From Alphaproteobacteria bacterium (GTDB lineage: Bacteria; Pseudomonadota; Alphaproteobacteria; GCA-2731375): a stretch of 48,305 nt of DNA. Shown here one piece after another: positions 34,978 through 41,892 of the stretch (positions are counted from its first letter, which is position 1; the number at the start of each line of letters is the position of its first letter). The stretch lies in NCBI GenBank assembly GCA_030746635.1, contig JASLMH010000012.1, positions 1 to 48,305 on the forward strand. The letters are read 5' to 3'. The notes under the pieces were generated by a model. The model made no database searches and had not been told where the DNA came from. It saw only the letters and a list, made by a program, of their open reading frames with translations. Position numbers and translations under genes: made by a program.

Positions 34978-36128
34978 CATTTCGAATGACCGAAGAACAG
35001 CAGCTTGCCGTCGATGGCTTGCGCCGGTTTCTGGATAACGAGATCGAGCCGAAGGTGCGCGAGTATGTCGATGAAGGGCGGTTCATTCCCAAGCCACAAA
35101 TGAAGGAATTTCTCACGGCCCTGTCCGAATTCGGCCTGATCCGGGCGCCGTTTCCCGAGGAGTATGGCGGGCTGGGTCTGGACTGGTCGACACATCTGCG
35201 GCTTTTCGAGGAGGTCGTCTATTCCTCGGTCGACCTGGCCGTGCCGATCCTGATCAATGGTGGTGGCGCCATGGCTCTGTTGCGGGCATCGGAAGAACTC
35301 AAGAACCGCTACCTGCCGGGCCTGCTGACGGGCGAACTGATCATTAGCGCCGGCATTTCCGAGCCCAATGTCGGCTCGGACGTCGCCAGCATCCAGACCC
35401 GCGCCCGCAAGGACGGCGATCATTACGTCATCAACGGCGAAAAGACCTGGATCTCCAACGGCGAATACAGCGACGTTTTGATCTGCACCGCGCGCACGGA
35501 CGACGGCCCCGGCGGCCTGACGCAGTTCGTGGTCGACCGGGAGGAGCACGGTTACGAAGTGCGCGGCATCCCGAAGATCGCCATGAACAGCCAATCGACG
35601 TCGCAGATCTTCCTCAATGACGTCAGGGTGCCGGCCTCGAACATGCTGGGCGGCGAGGGCGAGGGTCTGCGAAGGAACCTCAAGGGTTTCGAGCGGGCCC
35701 GCATTCACATGGCGGCCTGGGGCTATGGCCTGGCGCGGCGGGCCCTGGACGAGTCGATCAAGTACAGCCAGCAACGGACCCAACACGGCAAGCCGATCGC
35801 CGGCCATCAGCTCATCGCCGAGAAGATCGCCACCATGGCGACGGAAGTCGACGCCGCGCGCCTGTTGGCGCTGCGCGCCGCCGAACTGATCGATGCCGGC
35901 GTTCGTTGCGACAAGGAGTGTTCCATGGCCAAATGGTACGGCACGGAACTGGCGGCCCGGGCCGGACGGAATGCCGTGCAGATCCATGGCGGCAATGGGG
36001 TGACACGCGAATTCATGGTTGAACGATTGGCGCGCGAGGGGATCATCGCACCGATCCCCGACGGCACCACCGAGATTCAAAAGCTCATCATCGCGCGTTC
36101 GCTAACGGGGATTTCCGCGCTGAGGTAG
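34974..36128 (+). CDS. Acyl-CoA dehydrogenase
   Basis: A 384-residue FAD acyl-CoA dehydrogenase with MTEEQQLAVDGLRRFLDNEI, the FAD segment SAGISEPNVGSDVASI, NGEKTWISNGEYSDV, YSQQRTQHGKPIAGHQ and the C-terminal IPDGTTEIQKLIIARS. The MCAD-type Glu position carries Asp (PDGT), while Glu240 in KGFERARIHMAAW matches the isovaleryl/long-chain-type base. ATG at 34974 overlaps the TetR stop. Followed 51 bp later by a CoA ligase. Likely performs the first oxidation of the acid activated by that ligase. Confidence 0.92.
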   Translation: MTFRMTEEQQLAVDGLRRFLDNEIEPKVREYVDEGRFIPKPQMKEFLTALSEFGLIRAPFPEEYGGLGLDWSTHLRLFEEVVYSSVDLAVPILINGGGAMALLRASEELKNRYLPGLLTGELIISAGISEPNVGSDVASIQTRARKDGDHYVINGEKTWISNGEYSDVLICTARTDDGPGGLTQFVVDREEHGYEVRGIPKIAMNSQSTSQIFLNDVRVPASNMLGGEGEGLRRNLKGFERARIHMAAWGYGLARRALDESIKYSQQRTQHGKPIAGHQLIAEKIATMATEVDAARLLALRAAELIDAGVRCDKECSMAKWYGTELAARAGRNAVQIHGGNGVTREFMVERLAREGIIAPIPDGTTEIQKLIIARSLTGISALR

Positions 36129-36179
36129 GCGGAAAAAATAACGGCGCCCGGTTGGAACTGATTTGGGGAGGCGAGCCAG

Positions 36180-37742
36180 ATGAGGCCGATAGACTATTTC
36201 GACAATGGTCACGACCAGGACCCGGACGCGGTTTGTCTGGTTCAGGACGATACCGGGCGGGAATACAGCTACGCCGAAGTTCGCGAACTCACCCTGCGCA
36301 CGGGCAACGGCCTCCTGTCGGCGGGCTTCGAGCGTGGCGCCCGCGGCGCGGTGCTCAGCATCAACGACCCGATCGCCTTTACCTGCGCCCTGTCGTTCCT
36401 GCGGGCGGGCCTTGCCTGGGTGCCGATCAATCCGGGCAACGCGCTGGAAGAGAACATCCACGCCTTGCAGGATTTCGACTGCCAGGTGCTGTTCTATCAC
36501 AGCGTCTTCGAGCCGACGATCCCGGCGATCAAGGAGCAGGTGCCCGACATCAAGCTGTATGTCTGCATCGATGGGCCGGGGGCCGATGCGCCGGCTTTCG
36601 ACGACTGGGTACAGGGCTTTGCCGCCGATGAGATCGAGATCGAGGACGACCAGGACGACCTCGCCACCCTGCAGCCCACGGGCGGCACGACGGGGCGCTC
36701 GAAAGGCGCGCGGCATACCAACCGCAGCATCTCCGCCCTGATCATGGCGCACCTGGCGGTCACCTCCTACGACGACCAACCCCCCGTATATCTGGCGGCC
36801 GCGCCGATGACCCACGCCGGCGGCTATATCTGTTTCACGATCCTGGCCCGGGGTGGAACGGTGATTGTCCAGGCGAAGATCGAACCGGGCCCGTTCCTGG
36901 CCGCCATTCCCAAATACGGCGTCACGACGCTGTTCCTGCCGCCGACGGTGATCTATATGTTCCTGAGCCTGCCGAACATCCGCGAGGTGGATTTTTCCTC
37001 GCTCCGGCATTTCATCTACGGGGCGGCGCCAATGTCGCCGGACAAGCTCATCGAAGCCATGGAGGTCTTCGGTCCGGTGATGACGCAGATGTTCGGACAG
37101 TCCGAATGCGCTTTCCCGATCACCTACCTCTCGCCGGCCGACCACGCCAAGGCGGTCGCATCGAACAATCTGAAGCCGTTGTCGAGCTGCGGCAAGATCG
37201 CGCCGATCGCCCGTGTCGCCATCATGGACGACGATGGCAACAGGCTGCCGGCCGGCGAAATCGGCGAGATCGTCGTGCATACGCCGATGGTCATGCAGGG
37301 CTACCACAAGAACCCCGAGTTGACGGCGGAGGTCTCGGCCCATGGCTGGCACCATACGGGCGATATCGGCTATCTCGACGAGAACAATTTCCTCTACATC
37401 GTCGACCGCAAGAAAGACATGATCATCACCGGCGGCTTCAACGTCTTTTCCACCGAGGTCGAAAAGGCCGTCATGGCCCATCCCGCCATTCAGGATTGCG
37501 CGGTCATCGGTGTCCCCGACGACAAGTGGGGCGAGGCGGTCAAGGCCGTCGTCGAACTGCGCGATGGCAACACGGCGACGGAAGCGGAGATCATCGCCCT
37601 GTGCAAGGACGCCATCGGCAGCGTCAAGGCGCCGAAGTCGGTGGAGTTCACGGCTGAATTGCCGCGAAGCAGCAACGGCAAGGTCCTGAAGCGAGCGGTC
37701 CGGGAACAATTCTGGGCCGACGCCGAGCGCCAGGTCCACTAA
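36180..37742 (+). CDS. Acyl-CoA synthetase (AMP-forming), paralogue of 5305-6873
   Basis: A 520-residue ANL ligase: LQPTGGTTGRSKG (Ser in place of Pro in the P-loop motif), IYGAAPMSPDKL, FGQSECAFPI, HHTGDIGYLDENNFLYIVDRKKDMI (in pieces) and the C-terminal catalytic Lys in RSSNGKVLKRAV. It is strongly similar over its whole length to the ligase at 5305-6873. ATG at 36180 with GGGGAGG upstream. Third gene of the TetR-dehydrogenase-ligase operon; presumably activates the substrate handled by the dehydrogenase and, after racemisation, by the thiolase/DUF35 pair. Confidence 0.92.
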   Translation: MRPIDYFDNGHDQDPDAVCLVQDDTGREYSYAEVRELTLRTGNGLLSAGFERGARGAVLSINDPIAFTCALSFLRAGLAWVPINPGNALEENIHALQDFDCQVLFYHSVFEPTIPAIKEQVPDIKLYVCIDGPGADAPAFDDWVQGFAADEIEIEDDQDDLATLQPTGGTTGRSKGARHTNRSISALIMAHLAVTSYDDQPPVYLAAAPMTHAGGYICFTILARGGTVIVQAKIEPGPFLAAIPKYGVTTLFLPPTVIYMFLSLPNIREVDFSSLRHFIYGAAPMSPDKLIEAMEVFGPVMTQMFGQSECAFPITYLSPADHAKAVASNNLKPLSSCGKIAPIARVAIMDDDGNRLPAGEIGEIVVHTPMVMQGYHKNPELTAEVSAHGWHHTGDIGYLDENNFLYIVDRKKDMIITGGFNVFSTEVEKAVMAHPAIQDCAVIGVPDDKWGEAVKAVVELRDGNTATEAEIIALCKDAIGSVKAPKSVEFTAELPRSSNGKVLKRAVREQFWADAERQVH

Positions 37743-37775
37743 CACCAAATTGCCGTACGATCGGCCCATAGACAT

Positions 37776-37877
37776 GCTTCGAGACGGGCGCTCCGCGCCC
37801 TCCTCAGCATGAGGATAACCTATTGAAAACACACAATTTCCTCGTCCTGAGGAGAGCCGAAGGCTCGTCTCGAAGGA
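37776..37877. repeat. REP-like mosaic of inverted repeats
   Basis: A 102-bp extragenic element. Outer arms CTTCGAGACG (37777-37786) and CGTCTCGAAG (37866-37875) are perfect complements, as are CTCCTCAG (37800-37807) and CTGAGGAG (37847-37854). Each half also folds alone: GGGCGC-TCC-GCGCCC, TCCTCA-GCA-TGAGGA and GAGCC-GAA-GGCTC. It resembles the dispersed palindromic elements common between alphaproteobacterial genes. It sits between convergent genes and could also stop transcription. Confidence 0.8.
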
Positions 37878-37949
37878 CGAACGGGATAAGTCATGTTTGT
37901 TGCAGCCTGGTATGATCCGCATTCTCACCCTGGTCACGGTGGCGGCCCC

Positions 37950-38393
37950 TCACCCCGGGATCGCCGCCTGACCGGCCGCCACCAGGACGGCGTAGCGGGC
38001 GGTCTTGCCCAGCCCCACCAGGACGACGAACAGCAGCAGGTTGACCCGGAAGGCGCCGGCGACCACGGTCAAGGGATCGCCGATGAAGGGCAGCCAGGCG
38101 AACGGCAGCGACCACAGGCCGTAGCGCAGGAACAGCCCCCTGGCCCGGGCGAAGGCGGCCGGCTTGACCGGAAACCAGGGTCGGTCGTGGAAATGGTCGA
38201 TGAACCGCCCGAGGCCCCAATTGATCACCGCGCCGAGGGTGTTGCCGAGGCTTGCCAGAACCAGCAGCAGCCACCAGGGATGGTCGCCCGCCAGCAGCAG
38301 AGCCAGCAACAGCGCCTCCGACTGGAAGGGGAATATGGTGGCGGCCAGCAGGGCGGCCAGGAACAGGCCGATCGGACCGGTCAGTTCGAACAT
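37950..38393 (-). CDS. YqaA/DedA-like (VTT domain) inner-membrane protein
   Basis: A 147-residue membrane protein of the short YqaA branch of the VTT/DedA family. Signature stretches are PFQSEALLLALLLAG, LASLGNTLGAVINWGLGRFI and FAWLPFIGDPLTVVAGAFRV, with four to five hydrophobic helices. DedA-type proteins are implicated in lipid flipping and envelope homeostasis; YqaA itself is poorly characterised. Start placed at the ATG at 38393 (a TTG at 38402 is in frame). Alone on its strand, convergent with the ligase across the REP-like element. Confidence 0.85.
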   Translation of the reverse strand: MFELTGPIGLFLAALLAATIFPFQSEALLLALLLAGDHPWWLLLVLASLGNTLGAVINWGLGRFIDHFHDRPWFPVKPAAFARARGLFLRYGLWSLPFAWLPFIGDPLTVVAGAFRVNLLLFVVLVGLGKTARYAVLVAAGQAAIPG

Positions 38394-38553
38394 GGCCGGC
38401 AATCAACCCTGTCGGCCCGGCCCTGTCCAGTCGCGGATGTTGTCGTCCCCAGCGCCCGATATGGATTTTCGCCGCCCCGAGCTGTCCCTATGATGACGTG
38501 GGTGCCACGCCCGGCCGCACCCCGTCGCGGCGGCCGGGAACAAAGGGAATGTC

Positions 38554-39897
38554 ATGGCCGCCAACAGCCACGAACGCCGGATCGTGATCATGGGCGCCGC
38601 CGGCCGCGACTTCCACAACTTCAACGTCCTCTATCGCGACGACCCGGCAAGCCGCGTGGTCGCCTTCACCTCGGCGCAGATCCCCGGCATCGGCGGACGC
38701 CGTTATCCGGCGTCGCTGGCCGGTCCCCGCTATCCGCACGGCATTGCCATCGTCGACGAAGCCGAGTTGGAGGAGATCTGCCGGTGCGAGAGCATCGACC
38801 AGGTCGACTTCGCCTATAGCGACGTACCGCACGATAAGGTCATGCACGCGGCCTCCCGCGCCATGGCCGCCGGGGCCAGCTTCCATCTGGCCGGGCCGGG
38901 GCAAACCGAGTTGCCGACACGGATTCCGGTGATCGCCATCTGCGCCGTGCGCACGGGCTGCGGCAAGTCACAGACGGCGCGGTATCTGTCCCGCCATCTG
39001 ACGGATAAGGGTCTGCGCGTCGCGGCGATCCGCCACCCGATGCCCTACGGCGATCTGGCGCGCCAGGCGGTCCAGCGGTTCGCCAATCTGGCCGATCTGG
39101 ATGCCGCGGATTGTACGATCGAGGAACGCGAGGAGTACGAGCCGCACATCGCCAACGGCTCGGTGGTGTTCGCCGGCGTCGATTACGCGGCGATCCTCGC
39201 CCGGGCCGAGGCCGAGGCCGACGTCATCCTGTGGGATGGCGGCAACAACGATTTCTCCTTCATCAAGCCCGACCTGATGATCACCCTGGTCGACGCCTTG
39301 CGGCCGGCGCAACTGACCACGCACCATCCGGGCGAGACAACCCTGCGCCTGGCCGGCATCCTGGTGATCGCCAAGGCGGACGCGGCGGCGGCGGCGGATG
39401 TCGCCGCGCTCGAAAGGCGCCTCGACGCATTGCGGCCAAGCCGGCCGATCGTTCGCGCCGCCTCGCCGGTGGTGCTGGACGACCCCGAAGCGGTGACCGG
39501 CAAGCGGGTTCTGATCGTCGAGGACGGGCCGACCATCACCCATGGCGGGATGCCCTGGGGTGCGGGACATCACGTCGTCGCCGGCCTGCCGGGGGTGACC
39601 CTGGTCGACCCCCGCGCCCATGCCCACCCGGAAATCAGCAAGGTGTTCGAAGCCTATCCCCACATCGGCCCGGTACTGCCGGCCATGGGCTATGGCGCCG
39701 GGCAACTGGCCGCCCTGCAGGCAACCATCGACGCCGCCCCGGCCGACGTGGTGGTGGCGGCGACGCCGATCGACCTGGCGGCCCAGATCCAGGTGCGGCA
39801 TCCGGTGGTGCGGGCGCGTTACCGCTACGCCGATCTCGACAAACCGCGTCTGGGTGACCTGATCGATGCCAGGCTCCCGGACCTGGGGCTGGCCTAG
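38554..39897 (+). CDS. Cyclic 2,3-diphosphoglycerate synthetase-like P-loop protein
   Basis: A 447-residue homologue of archaeal cyclic 2,3-diphosphoglycerate synthetase. The N-terminal third is a Rossmann-like domain (RRIVIMGAAGRDFHNFNVLYR, seen in pieces; SAQIPGIGGRRYP), followed by a P-loop (CAVRTGCGKSQTARYLS, Lys138), a switch-like Asp in VILWDGGNNDFSF and VIAKAD near the nucleotide-base site. Archaeal enzymes use ATP to cyclise 2,3-DPG; bacterial members are uncharacterised and mesophiles are not known to need that compound. ATG with AAAGGGA six bases upstream. Carbamate kinase follows 3 bp after the stop, so the two products are probably functionally linked. Confidence 0.85.
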   Translation: MAANSHERRIVIMGAAGRDFHNFNVLYRDDPASRVVAFTSAQIPGIGGRRYPASLAGPRYPHGIAIVDEAELEEICRCESIDQVDFAYSDVPHDKVMHAASRAMAAGASFHLAGPGQTELPTRIPVIAICAVRTGCGKSQTARYLSRHLTDKGLRVAAIRHPMPYGDLARQAVQRFANLADLDAADCTIEEREEYEPHIANGSVVFAGVDYAAILARAEAEADVILWDGGNNDFSFIKPDLMITLVDALRPAQLTTHHPGETTLRLAGILVIAKADAAAAADVAALERRLDALRPSRPIVRAASPVVLDDPEAVTGKRVLIVEDGPTITHGGMPWGAGHHVVAGLPGVTLVDPRAHAHPEISKVFEAYPHIGPVLPAMGYGAGQLAALQATIDAAPADVVVAATPIDLAAQIQVRHPVVRARYRYADLDKPRLGDLIDARLPDLGLA

Positions 39898-39900
39898 GCG

Positions 39901-40866
39901 ATGTCCGACCAACCGCCAGGCGAGACGGGCCGGCCCATCGTCGTGGCGCTCGGCGGCAATGCCCTGATGCAGCCCGGCCAGCCGCTGACCATGGCCGGCC
40001 AGCGGCGCAACGCCGGCCGGGCCGCCGCCGCGATCGCCGGGCTGTGCGGCGACCATGATGTCATCGTCACCCACGGCAATGGCCCGCAGGTCGGCGCGCT
40101 GGCGCTGCAAAGCCAGGCCGCGGCGGTGTTGCCCGACCAGACCCTCGACGTCCTGGCGGCGGAAAGCGAGGGCATGATCGGCTATGTGCTGGAGCAGGAG
40201 CTCTACGACCGTTTGCCGAACCGCAAGATCGCGACCCTGCTGACCCTGGTCGTGGTCGACCCCGAGGACCCGGCCATGACGACCCCCAGCAAGCCGGTCG
40301 GTCCCTGGTACGAAGCACACGAATGGCGGCCCCTGGCCGAGGCAAACGGCTGGTCGGCGATCGAGGACGGCGGCCAATACCGCCGCGTCGTCCCCTCCCC
40401 CGAACCGCGCGACATCCTGGAGCTGCCGGCGATCGAGGCGCTGGTGCGGGCCGGCATCGTGCCGATCTGCGCCGGTGGCGGCGGCATCGCGGTGGCGCAC
40501 GGGGCGAGTGGCGAACTGGCGGGCGTCGAGGGCATCGTCGACAAGGACCTGACCTCGGCGCTGCTGGCGGTCAGGCTCGACGCCGCCTGCCTGTTGCTGC
40601 TGACCGATGTCGATGCGGTCTATGAAGGTTGGGGCGGCGAGGCCCCGCGTGCCCTGGCCAGCCTCGATCGTGCCGCCGCCGCGAGCCTCGACCTGGCGGC
40701 CGGCTCCATGGCGCCGAAGGTGGAAGCGGCGCTGCGCTTCGCCGAGGCGACCGGCCGCCCGGCGCTGATCGGCAACCTCGAAGACGCCACCGCGATGCTG
40801 GCCGGCAAGGTCGGCACCCGGCTGACGGCACGGCGGCAAAAAACCGCAAAGCCACGGCGCCTATAG
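39901..40866 (+). CDS. arcC: Carbamate kinase
   Basis: A 321-residue amino-acid-kinase-fold enzyme that interconverts carbamoyl phosphate + ADP and carbamate + ATP. Diagnostic motifs: VVALGGNALMQPGQ, VTHGNGPQVG, the long carbamate-kinase-specific insertion (residues ~115-165), PICAGGGGIAV, VDKDLTSALLA, LLLLTDVDAVY and GSMAPKVEAALRF. Starts 3 bp after the cPGS-like stop, in the same operon. No arcA, arcB or oxamate carbamoyltransferase is in the window. Its last 6 bp overlap the convergent LLM gene. Confidence 0.93.
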   Translation: MSDQPPGETGRPIVVALGGNALMQPGQPLTMAGQRRNAGRAAAAIAGLCGDHDVIVTHGNGPQVGALALQSQAAAVLPDQTLDVLAAESEGMIGYVLEQELYDRLPNRKIATLLTLVVVDPEDPAMTTPSKPVGPWYEAHEWRPLAEANGWSAIEDGGQYRRVVPSPEPRDILELPAIEALVRAGIVPICAGGGGIAVAHGASGELAGVEGIVDKDLTSALLAVRLDAACLLLLTDVDAVYEGWGGEAPRALASLDRAAAASLDLAAGSMAPKVEAALRFAEATGRPALIGNLEDATAMLAGKVGTRLTARRQKTAKPRRL

Positions 40867-41850
40867 CCGCGGCAAGACGCTGTCGGCGGTCAGCCGGACG
40901 ATGTCGTCGATGCGGTCGGTGGCGACGGGAAAGAGGGCAACCGTGTCGGCGCCCGCCGCGTGGAACGCGGATATCTTTGCCGCGCACTCCTCGGGCGTGC
41001 CGGCGATGGTGAGGTCCTCCACCCACTTCTCCGGCATGCCTTCCAGGACCGCCTGGTAGCCGCCCCGCTCGACCAGGGCATTCAGCTCCTCGGAGATGCC
41101 GTAGACATCGGTCAGTCCGTTCGAGCCGTTCTGCCGGTAGAACGCCAGCGTCGCCCGGGCCGAGGCCCGTGCGGCATCGCCGTCGTCGTCCACGGCATAG
41201 ATGGCGTACAGGGTGACCGGATGCCGATCGCCGCGTTCGCCCCGTTCCCGGCCCTCGTCGATCCGCTGTTTGGCCCAGCGCACGTAGTCATGACTGGCCG
41301 AGACGGACAGCACCGAGCCGTCCGCCACCTCGCCGGAGAGTTGCAGCATCTTCGGGCCCAAGCCGCCCATGCGAACCGGCGTCGGCGCACCCATCTCCGG
41401 GTAGACCAGGCTGACGTCGTTGAATGAAAAGACCTGACCCCGGACATCCACGGTCTCGCCCCGCAACAGAGCCTTGGTGGCGGTCACGCACTCGCGCAGC
41501 GCGCTCAGCGGCGAAGGGGGATGCAGGCCCATCTGGCGCACCCAGGCCGGCACGCCAAGGCCGATGCCGGCGATCAGACGGCCGTCGTACACCCGGCTCA
41601 GGGTGGACAATTCCATGGCCAGCAGAGCCGGGTGGCGGGCCACGGCCGAAACGATCCCCAGGCCGACGGTGATCCGCGAGGTCGCGCCGAGCACCAGGGC
41701 GGCGCCGGAGATGCCGCCGGTGAAGAAATAGTCCTCGGCCAGCCAGATCTCGTCGAAGCCGCAGGCCTCGGCGGTCGCTGACGCCCCTTGGATGTGCTCG
41801 GGCGCGATGGCGCTGCCCAGGACCAGACCAATGCCGTGTTCAGTCGTCAT
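40861..41850 (-). CDS. LLM-class flavin-dependent oxidoreductase
   Basis: A 329-residue luciferase-like TIM-barrel protein, annotated in relatives as F420-dependent methylene-H4MPT reductase-like. Typical segments are GFDEIWLAEDYFFTGG, ITVGLGIVSAVARHPALLAME, LIAGIGLGVPAWVRQMG, VRMGGLGPKMLQLSGEVADG and the C-terminal TPEECAAKISAFHAAGADTVALF (in pieces). Whether it uses FMN or F420 cannot be decided; F420 is uncommon in this group. ATG has AAGGAG upstream. It is the last gene, 42 bp after the Mo-hydroxylase large subunit, so a joint role in oxidising a heterocycle or aldehyde is plausible. Confidence 0.85.
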   Translation of the reverse strand: MTTEHGIGLVLGSAIAPEHIQGASATAEACGFDEIWLAEDYFFTGGISGAALVLGATSRITVGLGIVSAVARHPALLAMELSTLSRVYDGRLIAGIGLGVPAWVRQMGLHPPSPLSALRECVTATKALLRGETVDVRGQVFSFNDVSLVYPEMGAPTPVRMGGLGPKMLQLSGEVADGSVLSVSASHDYVRWAKQRIDEGRERGERGDRHPVTLYAIYAVDDDGDAARASARATLAFYRQNGSNGLTDVYGISEELNALVERGGYQAVLEGMPEKWVEDLTIAGTPEECAAKISAFHAAGADTVALFPVATDRIDDIVRLTADSVLPRL

Positions 41851-41892
41851 GGGCGGACTCCTTGTTCGGCAGCTCGAAGCACCGGCCGGTCG

